In this document: one piece after another, positions 1 to 8,715 of the stretch | Layout: each line of letters begins with the position of its first letter | Numbering within the stretch: position 1 is the stretch's first letter | Source of the DNA: Methylomonas fluvii | GTDB taxonomy: Bacteria > Pseudomonadota > Gammaproteobacteria > Methylococcales > Methylomonadaceae | Assembly (NCBI RefSeq): GCF_014850975.1 | Contig: NZ_JACXST010000002.1 | Location: forward strand, 806,001 to 870,000 | Reading direction: 5' to 3' | Length of the DNA stretch: 64,000 nucleotides | The notes under the pieces: generated by a model | Databases searched by the model: none | What the model was told of the DNA's origin: nothing | What the model saw: only the letters and a program-made list of their open reading frames with translations | Position numbers and translations under genes: made by a program

Positions 1-402
1 GCAGCTTGGTCATTCAAGAAATTTTCTTGGCCGTTCCGCTTCAGAACTCAATCAGCCAAGCTCAGAACCTCATCACTGGATTTATTTTGTCCAGCAGCCG
101 GGCTCTGAGCTCAAACAGTCGAAAACCAAGCCGGACTAACCACATCCCGAAATACCCGATTCCTCGAATTTCATCGCTTGCATTCTAGTCTCCCAAGCCA
201 AAGTCACTGCCCGGATAAAACCCGCAACACTCGTGTATTACATTTCACGAAATCTTCATCTAGCAATCACAAGTTCATCACAAAATTTCTTTAGGCTGTA
301 CTTGCTTTACCCATAGCGATGGAAATTTCTCAACCCCATATGAACGAGCAGCCAGCGGCCTATAACAAAAACGCCCGCGCTGTCTTTATCGGAGCACTCT
401 AA
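1..402. other. Intergenic lead-in, no gene supported
   Basis: I see no convincing coding sequence here. The only open frame (6-188) has no ribosome-binding site and no recognisable protein character. The last 30 bases carry the GGAG ribosome-binding site of the gene that starts at 403. The promoter of that gene presumably lies in the AT-rich stretch around 240-340, but no clear -35/-10 pair stands out. Confidence 0.5.
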
Positions 403-1011
403 ATGATTAAACAATCTGTTCTTGCCATGGCCTTACTGTCGGCAATTTGCGCACAAGCCGAGGCGGTTACCCTCAATGCCGACGGTGCTTGGCATGCGTT
501 TGACGTCGACAACTCAGTCTCTAACTCGGGTGGTTTGGATTGGATAGATCTCAACAATGATGCCTTGAGTTTTGACTTTTCTTTAACGCAAACCGCCATA
601 TTGCAAGTAGTGGATGGCGGCTATGCTGGCGATCAATTCCTGGTAATCAGTAACGGCATCCCGTTTAACAATAAAACGCCATATGGGTCTTCATCATCGG
701 ATATTTGGGTTAGGAACATGTCCATGCCAACCAACAGCTACCCGAACAATTTGGGTACCAATTTTGATGCTGCCTTCAACGATTTCAGCTACAGCCGGGG
801 CATATTTAAACTCGACCCCGGAACTTACAGCATCACCGGCTTACTAGTCCAATCGGCTCTGGATAACGACGGAACCCCGCTTAACGCCACTGTCGGTGCC
901 ATCCGATTACAAACTTTTACCGCCGTACCTCTGCCTGCCGCCGCAGGCCTGTATGCAGCCGGCGCCGGCCTGCTGGGCTTGGTCTCTCGCCGCCGCCAAT
1001 CCACTAAATAA
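403..1011 (+). CDS. Secreted VPLPA-CTERM sorted protein
   Basis: A 202-residue exported protein. Residues 1-21 form a signal peptide ending AQAEA. The body is rich in Asn, Asp, Ser and aromatics, as in extracellular beta-sandwich proteins. The C-terminus reads VPLPAAAGLYAAGAGLLGL followed by RRRQ, the PEP-CTERM-like tripartite tail (motif, hydrophobic helix, basic end) processed by an exosortase. GGAG lies 8 bases before the ATG. The gene stops 11 bases before the phosphoesterase gene at 1023, so the two are probably co-transcribed. I recognise no enzymatic motif; a surface or exopolysaccharide-matrix role is inferred only from the sorting tail. Confidence 0.8.
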   Translation: MIKQSVLAMALLSAICAQAEAVTLNADGAWHAFDVDNSVSNSGGLDWIDLNNDALSFDFSLTQTAILQVVDGGYAGDQFLVISNGIPFNNKTPYGSSSSDIWVRNMSMPTNSYPNNLGTNFDAAFNDFSYSRGIFKLDPGTYSITGLLVQSALDNDGTPLNATVGAIRLQTFTAVPLPAAAGLYAAGAGLLGLVSRRRQSTK

Positions 1012-1022
1012 GGGTTAAACCA

Positions 1023-2798
1023 ATGAAATTAAACAAACTTGCCATCGGCATTGCCTTGGGTTTGGGCACACTGGGTGCAGCTCATGCCGTGACCAGCATT
1101 CCCACCACTACCATTAAAATCGTCGCGTTCAACGACTTTCACGGCCAACTGGAATCTCCCGGCACATTCCGGCAAACGCCCAGCAGCGCGGCATCTACGA
1201 ATATTCCGGTCGGCGGCGTGGACTGGATGGCCGGCTATATTAACGAATTGAAAAACCAAAACCCCAGCACGGTAGTAGTCTCGGCTGGCGACATCATCGG
1301 CGCCACTCCGCTGGTGTCCGCGCTGTTTCATGACGAACCGACCATCGAAACCATGAACCGCCTGGGCTTGGAATTCAACGCGGTCGGTAATCACGAATTC
1401 GATGAAGGCAAGGACGAGCTGAAACGCATGCAAAACGGCGGCTGCCACCCCACCGATCCGAACTCCTGCCAAGGTGCGTCAGTCGGCACGCCGGTGCCTT
1501 TTGAAGGCGCGGATTTCAAATTCCTGGCCGCGAACGTAGTCGAAACCGCTACCGGGAAAACCTTGTTTCCGCAATACGCGATCAAAGTCATCGGCGGCGT
1601 GCGGGTCGGCTTTATCGGCATGACCTTAAAAGAAACCCCCACCATCGTCACCCCTACCGGCGTGGCCGGCCTGGCGTTTAAAGACGAGGCGGCGACAGTG
1701 AATGCCTTGATCCCCAAATTGCGGGCGCGCGGCGTCGAAGCGGTGGTGGTATTGATTCATCAAGGCGGCACGATACCAGTCACGCAAAGTGCTTCGACCA
1801 TCAATAACTGCGACGGCGGCTTGGATGGCTCGCCGATTAAAACCATCGTCAACCAATTGGACGACGAAGTGGATTTGGTGATTTCCGGCCACACACACCA
1901 AGCCTATAACTGCCAAATCGCCAACAAAGCCGGCCGCTTGATTTCGGTGACCAGCGCCAATTCGCAAGGCCGAGTCTTGACTGATATTGATGTCGCCATC
2001 AGCACCGTTAACGGTGAAGTCAGCAGCGTCAGCGCCGAAAACATTGTGGTTGATCGGAGCAACACAGCCATCACCCCGAACACGGCGATTAAAACTATCG
2101 TTGACAATTACAAAGCCCTGTCCACCCCCATCGCTAACCGAGTGATAGGTAGCATCAGCGCGGCGATTACCCGAACCGCGACCACGGCCGGCGAATCGGC
2201 GCTGGGTGACGTGATTGCCGATGCGCAATTGCTGGCCACCCAAAACCCAGGTTTCGGCGAAGCGGTGGTGTCATTCATGAACCCCGGCGGCATCCGCGCC
2301 GATTTGACCTTCCCCTCCAGCACTGCAGCCGAAGGCGACGGCAGGGTTACCTATGCGGAAGCCTTCACCGTGCAACCCTTTGGCAATACTTTGGTGACCT
2401 TGACCTTGACCGGCGCGCAGATCCACACCTTGCTGGAGCAACAATTCACCGGTTGCACAGTCGGTTATCCAGCCAGCGCACCGGCGGCTGGCCAAGCGTT
2501 CAACCGCATCATGCAAGTCTCCAGCGGCTTTAGCTACGCATGGCGCGAAAAAGGCACACCGTGCGATAACGTCGATCCAACCAGTATCACGATCAATGGT
2601 GTGGTAGTCGATCCCGCCGCCAGCTATCGGGTTACGGTAAATAACTTCATGGCCGACGGCGGCGATCAATATTATGTGTTGACGCAAGGCACTAATCGTC
2701 TGGGCGGTGCCTTGGATCTGGATGCGCTGGAAAACTACTTCACCGTCAACGGTACAGTAGCCCCTGGCTCGCAAAACCGGATTTTGCCGGCACCTTAA
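1023..2798 (+). CDS. Bifunctional metallophosphatase / 5'-nucleotidase family protein
   Basis: A 591-residue periplasmic or extracellular phosphoesterase of the UshA/5'-nucleotidase family, which hydrolyses nucleotides or 2',3'-cyclic nucleotides to free phosphate. A signal peptide covers residues 1-22 (ends GAAHA). The metallophosphoesterase motifs appear in order: FNDFHG near residue 40, GDIIG, GNHEFDEG, LIHQGG and SGHTHQ. The C-terminal 5'-nucleotidase domain follows, with NPGGIRADL, TYAEAFTVQPFGN and DGGDQY. The length is normal for the family. AAGGG precedes the ATG by 8 bases. It follows the CTERM protein by 11 bases and ends in a strong terminator at 2838. Its proximity to alkaline phosphatase suggests phosphate scavenging. 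Substrate specificity cannot be read from sequence. Confidence 0.92.
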   Translation: MKLNKLAIGIALGLGTLGAAHAVTSIPTTTIKIVAFNDFHGQLESPGTFRQTPSSAASTNIPVGGVDWMAGYINELKNQNPSTVVVSAGDIIGATPLVSALFHDEPTIETMNRLGLEFNAVGNHEFDEGKDELKRMQNGGCHPTDPNSCQGASVGTPVPFEGADFKFLAANVVETATGKTLFPQYAIKVIGGVRVGFIGMTLKETPTIVTPTGVAGLAFKDEAATVNALIPKLRARGVEAVVVLIHQGGTIPVTQSASTINNCDGGLDGSPIKTIVNQLDDEVDLVISGHTHQAYNCQIANKAGRLISVTSANSQGRVLTDIDVAISTVNGEVSSVSAENIVVDRSNTAITPNTAIKTIVDNYKALSTPIANRVIGSISAAITRTATTAGESALGDVIADAQLLATQNPGFGEAVVSFMNPGGIRADLTFPSSTAAEGDGRVTYAEAFTVQPFGNTLVTLTLTGAQIHTLLEQQFTGCTVGYPASAPAAGQAFNRIMQVSSGFSYAWREKGTPCDNVDPTSITINGVVVDPAASYRVTVNNFMADGGDQYYVLTQGTNRLGGALDLDALENYFTVNGTVAPGSQNRILPAP

Positions 2799-2837
2799 GT
2801 TTTAGGGATTAGTTGTAAGCTCTGTAGTGGTACTCGG

Positions 2838-2871
2838 GCCCGCTGGTACGCGATACAGCGGGCTTTTTTTT
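2838..2871 (+). terminator. Rho-independent terminator after the phosphoesterase gene
   Basis: GCCCGCTG (2838-2845) pairs perfectly with CAGCGGGC (2856-2863) around a 10-base loop and is followed by eight Ts (2864-2871). It lies 40 bases after the stop codon at 2798. Confidence 0.93.
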
Positions 2872-2937
2872 GCCTGTTCAGTCAAGCAGAAAACAGCATC
2901 GATACTCGATTATTAATTCGGCCCCCAAATATCGTCG

Positions 2938-2998
2938 CTCCCGCGCAGGCGGGTGCCTAGCAGCTATACTGGATTCCCGCCTCCGCGGGAATGACGAA
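2938..2998. repeat. REP-like dispersed palindromic element
   Basis: Two GC-rich palindromes sit side by side: CCCGCGCAGGCGGG (about 2940-2953) and TTCCCGCCTCCGCGGGAA (about 2974-2991), followed by TGACGAA. This is the layout of the short extragenic repeats, usually flanking convergent genes, that recur in many gammaproteobacterial genomes. It lies here between the convergent genes ending at 2798 and 3021. Only one copy was noticed in the window, so the family assignment is from resemblance. Confidence 0.65.
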
Positions 2999-3020
2999 CC
3001 CAGGAGTTTTAAGGACGTGC

Positions 3021-3764
3021 TTAATGATGATGCTCATGCCCCATTTGCGCTTGCACCTTGATCACGAACGGGTCAGATTCCTTGTCGCCCAAATCGGCGA
3101 AATCGATCACGTCGTAGCCGTCAATGGACGTCGGTTGCCAGGGCGCGGCATTTAAAGAATACGCCTGCAACAGTTCGGTGCGCTCGGAAAATTCGCCCTG
3201 TTGCCGTTCGATCAAGGCCGGTAACGCGACGTCCAGGCGCATCACCACATGCCATTCGGTCTCCGCGACTTTACCGCTATATTCGCGGGTCGGGAAGCCA
3301 TCGGTCCATTCGATTTCTTCGGCAGTCAGTTTATCAAGCAACTGGCTATCCAACAGCAACGCCAGTTTTTGCCAGGACGGCGTGATGTCCAGCATCCGAA
3401 GATCGCCGGCCTGAAATTCGATTGCCCGCTGGTCTTGATGATAGAGCTTACGGTGAATCAGTTCCTGGCCGTCACGCTGCCAAAGCTCACCCAAGCCTAG
3501 TTGCGGCCGTTCTATTGTGATCTGCCGGCTATCGCGCCAGAAGCGCCAGCTCACCTCGGCGGGCAATGCCTGGTGCTCTTCGTGTTCGTGCTCTGCGCCG
3601 CTGCGGGTGGTGACAAACTCGGCGGCCACGGCGGGCAAGTTTGCCGAAGATAAATCGATGATGTTAGCGGCATGCTTGGCCGGCGCATGGCTGCAAGCCG
3701 CCAAAACGATTAATAAGCTGAGAGCAAGCAGTTTGGGTAAAAATTTGAAATGGTTGTTGAACAT
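3021..3764 (-). CDS. Putative lipoprotein next to alkaline phosphatase
   Basis: A 247-residue protein of unknown function. The N-terminus has a hydrophobic segment followed by the lipobox LAAC near residue 24, so it should be a lipid-anchored envelope protein. A His/Glu-rich stretch (EHEHEEHQ) follows the anchor region, and the C-terminus ends GHEHHH, suggesting divalent-metal binding. The middle alternates charged and aromatic residues, as in a beta-rich outer-membrane lipoprotein. It lies downstream of the alkaline phosphatase gene on the same strand, but a terminator (3788-3820) separates them. No family is recognised with confidence; a metal-related accessory role is only a guess. Confidence 0.75.
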   Translation of the reverse strand: MFNNHFKFLPKLLALSLLIVLAACSHAPAKHAANIIDLSSANLPAVAAEFVTTRSGAEHEHEEHQALPAEVSWRFWRDSRQITIERPQLGLGELWQRDGQELIHRKLYHQDQRAIEFQAGDLRMLDITPSWQKLALLLDSQLLDKLTAEEIEWTDGFPTREYSGKVAETEWHVVMRLDVALPALIERQQGEFSERTELLQAYSLNAAPWQPTSIDGYDVIDFADLGDKESDPFVIKVQAQMGHEHHH

Positions 3765-3787
3765 GGAACCTGCACATTACGGTATTC

Positions 3788-3820
3788 AAAAAAAATCAGG
3801 GACGGCCAGCGTCCCTGATT
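3788..3820 (-). terminator. Rho-independent terminator after the alkaline phosphatase gene
   Basis: On the minus strand, AATCAGGGAC pairs over 10 bases with GTCCCTGATT around a 7-base loop, and transcription then enters a run of eight Ts (plus-strand A run 3788-3795). It lies 24 bases past the alkaline phosphatase stop. Confidence 0.93.
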
Positions 3821-3844
3821 CGCTTTCGGGAAAAGGCTCCCGGA

Positions 3845-5458
3845 CTATTTACGCATGCCTAGCGCATCAGCCATTACATGATAAATCACATTTTGTTCCA
3901 GCGTACCGCGTACCAAGTAAGCGCCAGGGCCGTCGGCATAGATCGCTACGTCTTCGCCGGCGTGGGTTTCCGCGCTCATCGGTACAGTGGCTTCCTGCAT
4001 GTAGTTAGGATTGGCGGTATCGACCGCTGTCAAATCAGGACGCAATTTGCTGCCTGCATAAGCAGCAGCCACGGTGCCTTCGTTGGCAGGATTAAATTCC
4101 TTGCGTTGCAAGCCGCCGGTCCAGCCCGGGCCGTTGGCATAGGTCAAGGTGGTGTAAGGCAAACCTAAAGAATCTTTAGTAACAACGCCGTCTACCGCAG
4201 TTTTACCCAGGATAGGATTGCCGCGTGACGGATAGCCGGCAATAGTGAAGACATGGCTATGATCGGCAGTAACCAATATCAAAGTATCTTCGTCGCGGGT
4301 CAGTTGTTTGGCTTTTTTCACTGCATCCGACAGCGCCACGGTATCGGTTAGCGCCCGGTAGGCATTGCCGGCATGGTGCGCGTGGTCGATCCGGCCGGCT
4401 TCCACCATCAGATAATAACCTTTGCGGTTTTTTTCCAGAATTTTGATGGCTTTTTCGGTCATCTCGGTCAAGGACGGTTCGCCGGCGGCGTCTTGTGCGC
4501 GGTCGGCTTCATAGCGCATGTGCGAACGCTCGAACAAGCCCAATAAATGATCGGTAGACGCTGTATTTACCGCGTCGAACTGGGCTTTGTTCCAGACATA
4601 GTCGGAATTATTGTATTGAGATGTCCACTCCAAAGTCAGGTCGCGACCATCGGCGCGGCGGCCTTTTTGGGTTGGGTATTCAGGGTCGGCAACGTTATTA
4701 GGCATGAAGTAGCTGCGGCCGCCGCCCAATGCCACTTCCAGGCCGTCGCCGTAAGGAAATTCCAGCAGCTGGCGAGCGATGTCCTTCACGGTAGCGCCGG
4801 CAGGCAGGTTGCTGTCGGCTTCCCAATCGCGGTCAGCAATGTGGGCGTAATTCACAGCTGGCGTAGCGTGGGTAAAACGGGCGGTTGTGACGACGCCCGT
4901 CGACATGCCGCGTTCTTCGGCGCGCTCCAGGATAGTTTTAACGCTGTGTGCCGCAGTGACTTCCGCGCTTTTTTCGGTACGCAAAATACCTTGCTCGACG
5001 GAAATAGCGCCGTCATTGGCTTTGATACCGGCGACCATGGCAGTAGCAGTAGGTGCGGAATCCGAGGTTTGTTGGTTGGCGCTGGCAGTAACCGAATGAG
5101 CGATATTGTTGAATTTTTCAAAACCCAAACGGTTGAATTCGCCGTCGCGTCCAGCCATTTGGCCTTCCAAAATCCGCGCGGCGGTGACAGTAGATACGCC
5201 CATGCCGTCGCCGACGAACAAAATGACGTTTTTGGCTTTGCGCAGTTGTTCCACATCTCTTTTGTTGACCAACACCGCAGCTTCACCGGCTTTGAACCAT
5301 TCAACGCCCGATGTCGGTACTTGGCTGGTTTGCGCAGGTTTATGAGAATCGTGATGATCGCGGTCGGCATGGTCGTGGGCGACTGCGGCGACCGACAAGG
5401 TAAAACCGAAGGCGCCGACAGCGACTGCCGCCAGTTTTTGTGGATGTGTTTTTTTCAT
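3845..5458 (-). CDS. Alkaline phosphatase (PhoA family)
   Basis: A 537-residue secreted alkaline phosphatase that releases inorganic phosphate from phosphomonoesters. The start chosen is the ATG at 5458 (MKKTHPQ), which begins a typical signal peptide ending AVAHD; a start at 5494 would only add 12 residues. Catalytic motifs visible: FVGDGMG (first metal Asp), TSDSAPTATAMVAG (nucleophile Ser), VEAGRIDHAHHAGN (metal-binding Asp/His) and VTADHSHVF. A His/Asp-rich stretch follows the signal peptide. A terminator lies just beyond the stop. With the nearby 5'-nucleotidase it fits a phosphate-starvation response, though no clear Pho box was identified. Confidence 0.93.
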   Translation of the reverse strand: MKKTHPQKLAAVAVGAFGFTLSVAAVAHDHADRDHHDSHKPAQTSQVPTSGVEWFKAGEAAVLVNKRDVEQLRKAKNVILFVGDGMGVSTVTAARILEGQMAGRDGEFNRLGFEKFNNIAHSVTASANQQTSDSAPTATAMVAGIKANDGAISVEQGILRTEKSAEVTAAHSVKTILERAEERGMSTGVVTTARFTHATPAVNYAHIADRDWEADSNLPAGATVKDIARQLLEFPYGDGLEVALGGGRSYFMPNNVADPEYPTQKGRRADGRDLTLEWTSQYNNSDYVWNKAQFDAVNTASTDHLLGLFERSHMRYEADRAQDAAGEPSLTEMTEKAIKILEKNRKGYYLMVEAGRIDHAHHAGNAYRALTDTVALSDAVKKAKQLTRDEDTLILVTADHSHVFTIAGYPSRGNPILGKTAVDGVVTKDSLGLPYTTLTYANGPGWTGGLQRKEFNPANEGTVAAAYAGSKLRPDLTAVDTANPNYMQEATVPMSAETHAGEDVAIYADGPGAYLVRGTLEQNVIYHVMADALGMRK

Positions 5459-5540
5459 GTGTTGCCCCGAGAGCGGTTTATGGAGCGGCAACATTAGCGA
5501 TTGAATATGACAAGCGCATTACGGGATAAAACGCGAAAAA

Positions 5541-5646
5541 CCGGGTTAGCCGATATAGCTCGGCTAAGCTGGCGTATTAACCCGGCCCTTAAATACCGAA
5601 GGGCTCAGCCCGAACGGTGTACCCGCGTTAAATAGGGCCGGGTTAA
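5541..5646. repeat. Nested inverted repeats sharing a CCGGGTTA arm
   Basis: CCGGGTTA (5541-5548) pairs with TTAACCCGG (5577-5585), enclosing a smaller palindrome AGCCGA-TATAGC-TCGGCT (5548-5565). The TTAACCCGGCCCTTA arm (5577-5591) also pairs with TAGGGCCGGGTTAA (5633-5646). One arm can therefore form two alternative hairpins. It lies between two same-strand genes, after the choice-of-anchor gene and before alkaline phosphatase, so it may end transcription of the former. No T-run of terminator quality follows. Confidence 0.6.
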
Positions 5647-5658
5647 TCACTGCGGATA

Positions 5659-7299
5659 TTATTGTTTACGGCCGCGTTTCATCCCCATAAAGCCCACCAG
5701 CGCGGAGCCGAACAGCCAAACCGCGCCCGGCACCGGCACGGCCGATACTTTGTACAGCGATGTGGTTTCGCTTACCTCGTTGGCCACCGCCAGATAACTG
5801 CCTTGGGCATTGCTGAAGAAACTCAGCCCCTCGGGACCGATGTCGCCGCCGGTGAACAACATGTCCAAAAACTTCGGACTGTTCAGGTCGGTCAAATCCC
5901 AGACCATCACTGCATTAGAACGCTCCAAACCCAAGAACAACAAGTCACGGCCGTCCACTTTACCTACCACCGCAGTTTCCGGCTCAGGACCTTTGTTATC
6001 GCTACGGCCATCGTCCCACAAGGCCTCGTAAGCAGCATTACCGGGGTTCGCCGCGATCAGCGCTTTGATGGTTTGTTCCAGTTTGTCGCCGGAATCGAAC
6101 ACCATCGTGCCATTGGCATCCAAAATCGAGAACGAGCGCGCGCCGAAGACTTGCAATTGGTCCAAGTCGCCGTCGTTGTCCAAATCGCCGCTCCTGGAGA
6201 CCGTCAGTCGATTCAGCTTGTCATTGTTCGTGGCCCAATCAGGGCCATGCAAGGCTGTCATGGTGGCATTTAACGCAGGATCGATAGTTGCTGCGCCCAC
6301 CCGCACTTCTTCCGAACCACCCGGCCAATCTTCGCGAGAGTCGCCTTCGTTAGCGGTCACGTAATATTGATTGCCGTCTTTGCTAAAGCTGGCGATGCCG
6401 TCGGGCATGTACATACCCATCACATTCCAATTCTGGATGTTGCCTTTCAACGCTGCAGTGCCGGCACCGTCGCGATCCGAGACATCCAGACCGTTGCCGG
6501 CTAAATTGTGATCCTTCAAACCCAGGGCTTTAATGTCGGTGACTGTGGCGCTGGCGATGTCGATGACCGCAACCGAATTGGCCTCTTGCAGCGTCGCAAA
6601 AGCTTTGCTGCCGTCCTGGCTAACCGCAATGTATTCCGGCTCCAGATCTTGCGCGACGCTGGCGTTTGGGCCGGTCAGACGCACGCCGCTGGCTTTCAAA
6701 GCCGCCGCCGCACCATTGAAAGTAGAAAATCCGGCCGTTTGGACGGCAAAGGTGTTGGTGTTGATAATACTGACCGAGCCTTCCGGATCGCCGCTTGGCC
6801 CCAGCAAATAGCTGCTGGGTTCGCCTTCGTTAGCCACCAGCAAGCGGCTACCATCGGGCGTGTAAGTCACTGCGTCAGGGTTGGCGCCCACGGTAACACT
6901 TTGTTGCAATGTGTAATTGGCGGCATTGTAGAAACGCACCAAACCCGCATCGGTTTTAGTGGGCGCTGTCAAAGCAATGGCCGCTTGGCCGTTTTTCACC
7001 GCCACGCTGTTGATCCCGCCGAGCGCGCTCGTGGAAATGCTTTGCAGCAAATTGCCGTTCATATCCAGCACATCGACGCCACCTTGGCCAATATTGGCCT
7101 GATTGGCATCGGTTCCCGCAACCCATAAGCGGTTGTTGACTGCATCGAAAGAGACGATTTCCGAACCCATGGCACTGGAGCCATTGGCGGCTGTATGGTT
7201 AAACGTCCATTGATGCGCCCATTGGAAATCCGCGGCCGCGCTGACATTGGTAGAAGCCAGCACAGCCGCGATGGCGGCGGCGATTGCGGTGTGTTTCAT
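5659..7299 (-). CDS. Choice-of-anchor I family exoprotein with VPVPGA sorting tail
   Basis: A 546-residue secreted protein. The start at 7299 (MKHTAIAAAIA) is preferred because GGAG lies 7 bases upstream; an ATG at 7305 is too close to it. A signal peptide ends near NVSAAA. The body has repeated blade-like strands (GGINSVAVKNGQAAIAL, NPDAVTYTPDGSRLLVANEGEPS, PEYIAVSQDGSKAFATLQEANSVAVIDI) typical of the choice-of-anchor I beta-propeller family, often annotated as alkaline-phosphatase-like or surface glycoprotein. The C-terminus, VPVPGAVWLFGSALVGFMG then KRGRKQ, is a PEP-CTERM-type sorting signal. It is grouped with phosphatases; a phosphate-related surface function is plausible but unproven. 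Confidence 0.85.
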   Translation of the reverse strand: MKHTAIAAAIAAVLASTNVSAAADFQWAHQWTFNHTAANGSSAMGSEIVSFDAVNNRLWVAGTDANQANIGQGGVDVLDMNGNLLQSISTSALGGINSVAVKNGQAAIALTAPTKTDAGLVRFYNAANYTLQQSVTVGANPDAVTYTPDGSRLLVANEGEPSSYLLGPSGDPEGSVSIINTNTFAVQTAGFSTFNGAAAALKASGVRLTGPNASVAQDLEPEYIAVSQDGSKAFATLQEANSVAVIDIASATVTDIKALGLKDHNLAGNGLDVSDRDGAGTAALKGNIQNWNVMGMYMPDGIASFSKDGNQYYVTANEGDSREDWPGGSEEVRVGAATIDPALNATMTALHGPDWATNNDKLNRLTVSRSGDLDNDGDLDQLQVFGARSFSILDANGTMVFDSGDKLEQTIKALIAANPGNAAYEALWDDGRSDNKGPEPETAVVGKVDGRDLLFLGLERSNAVMVWDLTDLNSPKFLDMLFTGGDIGPEGLSFFSNAQGSYLAVANEVSETTSLYKVSAVPVPGAVWLFGSALVGFMGMKRGRKQ

Positions 7300-7461
7300 A
7301 AACATGCTCCGGAGACTCGAGTTGATTGCTATTGAAGGTAAAGATTTGCCGACTGCATCACAGCCAACATGGCGAAAATGTAATTTCGCGCATAGTAGAT
7401 AGCCTTTATGACAGTAGCGTTACGCTTGTATGAATTGCCAAAGCCCCAAGCATTGACTCGA

Positions 7462-7493
7462 TTCCATATTTCAATTATTGTTGAAATATGGAA
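7462..7493. promoter_or_regulatory. ArsR operator overlapping the arsR start codon
   Basis: TTCCATATTTCAA (7462-7474) and TTGAAATATGGAA (7481-7493) form a perfect 13-bp inverted repeat with a 6-base spacer. The arsR start ATG (7488-7490) lies inside the right arm. ArsR/SmtB repressors bind such AT-rich 12-2-12-like palindromes, so this is very probably the autoregulatory site. No ribosome-binding site is visible upstream of the ATG, so the mRNA may be leaderless or weakly translated. Confidence 0.88.
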
Positions 7494-7847
7494 AATAAAA
7501 CTGCTGTTATCGCACTGGCCGCGTTGGCCCAAGAATCCCGTCTGGCAATTTACCGCGCGCTGGTGCAAGCTGGCCCGGAAGGGTTGGCCGCCGGCAAAAT
7601 CAGTGAAGCGACCGGGATTGCCCCCTCGTCCCTGTCGTTCCATTTAAAAGAACTGACTTACGCCAACTTGGTGAGCTCGCGCAACGAAAGCCGCTTCGTG
7701 ATTTATACCGCCCACTTTGCGGTGATGAACGAACTGCTGGGCTTCCTGACCGAGAACTGTTGCAACGGCAATGCCTGCTTGTCGCTTTCCGCCTGTTCCG
7801 GCAATCCCGATTCTTTACCCTCAAACCCGACCGACACTCCCTCATGA
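7488..7847 (+). CDS. arsR: ArsR/SmtB-family arsenical-responsive repressor
   Basis: A 119-residue winged-helix repressor of the ars operon. The N-terminus (LAALAQESRLAIYRALVQ) and recognition-helix region (ISEATGIAPSSLSFHLKEL) are standard for the ArsR family. The metal-sensing cysteines are not the classic ELCVCDL pair in helix alpha3. Instead the C-terminus carries CCNGNACLSLSAC, the arrangement seen in AfArsR/CadC-divergent proteobacterial ArsRs that bind As(III) near the C-terminus. It starts inside its own palindromic operator and overlaps arsC by the sequence ATGA, so the two are translationally coupled. Confidence 0.93.
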   Translation: MENKTAVIALAALAQESRLAIYRALVQAGPEGLAAGKISEATGIAPSSLSFHLKELTYANLVSSRNESRFVIYTAHFAVMNELLGFLTENCCNGNACLSLSACSGNPDSLPSNPTDTPS

Positions 7848-8323
7848 ACGTATTATTTCTGTGTACCGGCAATTCCTGCCGTTCCGTCCTTGGCGAAGCC
7901 ACTTTCAATCATTTGGCACCGGCAGGCTGGCGAGGCCTGAGCGCCGGCAGCAAGCCCACCGGCAAAATCCACCCGCGCTCCTTGGCTTTGCTGACCAGAG
8001 AAGGCATATCCACCGAAGGTTATTACAGCAAGTCCTGGAATGACCTGCCGGTGACGCCGGACATCGTCCTCAGCGTGTGCGGCAATGCCGCCAACGAAAC
8101 CTGCCCGGCCTATCTCGGCCCGGTCATGCGCAGCCATTGGGGCGTTGAAGACCCGGCGCATGTTGAGGGTACCGACGAGGAAATCGATGCGGCCTTCATG
8201 ACGGCTTATCGGATTCTGCGCCATCGCATCGAGCAGTTTTTTGCTTTACCGTTGGACCAATTAAAAAACGATCCCGAGCGTCTAAAAGCCGAACTGGATC
8301 GCATCGGCACGTTGTTGCCTTAA
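7844..8323 (+). CDS. arsC: Arsenate reductase, thioredoxin-coupled low-MW phosphatase type
   Basis: A 159-residue enzyme reducing As(V) to As(III). The P-loop CTGNSCR (Cys7 to Arg13) is the low-molecular-weight phosphatase CX5R signature. A second cysteine pair, Cys79 and Cys87 in VLSVCGNAANETCP, matches the relay cysteines of thioredoxin-dependent ArsC rather than the glutaredoxin type. The start at 7844 overlaps the arsR stop (ATGA); upstream in-frame starts would put a nonsensical extension inside arsR. It supplies arsenite for the ArsA/ArsD/Acr3 export genes downstream. Confidence 0.93.
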   Translation: MNVLFLCTGNSCRSVLGEATFNHLAPAGWRGLSAGSKPTGKIHPRSLALLTREGISTEGYYSKSWNDLPVTPDIVLSVCGNAANETCPAYLGPVMRSHWGVEDPAHVEGTDEEIDAAFMTAYRILRHRIEQFFALPLDQLKNDPERLKAELDRIGTLLP

Positions 8324-8341
8324 TAATTAAGGAGTTACCTC

Positions 8342-8698
8342 ATGACTACTATTCAGGTGTTTGACCCTGCTTTGTGTTGCAGCACCGGCGTTTGCGGTGT
8401 GGAAGTTGATCAGCAGTTGGTGGGGTTTGCAGCCGATGTCGATTGGGCCAAGCAAAACGGTGCCGACATTGAGCGCTTTAACCTAGCCCAAACTCCGCTG
8501 GCGTTTGCCGAAAACCCGCAGGTAAAAGCCTTTCTGGAACGTTCCGGCGCCGAAGCCCTGCCCTTGATCCTGGTCGATGGTGAGGTCGCATTGGCTGGTC
8601 GTTATCCCAATCGAGCCGAATTGGCGCGTTGGGCAGCGATTAAGGTAGCGGAAGAGCAAGCCGCGTCGGGCTGTTGCAGCGGAAGCAGCTGTTGTTAA
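8342..8698 (+). CDS. arsD: Arsenical metallochaperone ArsD
   Basis: A 118-residue thioredoxin-fold protein that hands As(III) to the ArsA ATPase and weakly represses the operon in some systems. The essential Cys12-Cys13-Cys18 set is present (ALCCSTGVCG). A second vicinal group closes the protein (SGCCSGSSCC), like the distal cysteine pairs of R773 ArsD. AAGGAG precedes the start by 9 bases. It is followed 17 bases later by arsA, its functional partner. Confidence 0.94.
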   Translation: MTTIQVFDPALCCSTGVCGVEVDQQLVGFAADVDWAKQNGADIERFNLAQTPLAFAENPQVKAFLERSGAEALPLILVDGEVALAGRYPNRAELARWAAIKVAEEQAASGCCSGSSCC

Positions 8699-8715
8699 CT
8701 TGTACTGATAGCGCT

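Noticed and set aside
1029..2774. Antisense frames across the 5'-nucleotidase gene
   Set aside because: They mirror a high-GC coding strand and have no starts or family features of their own.
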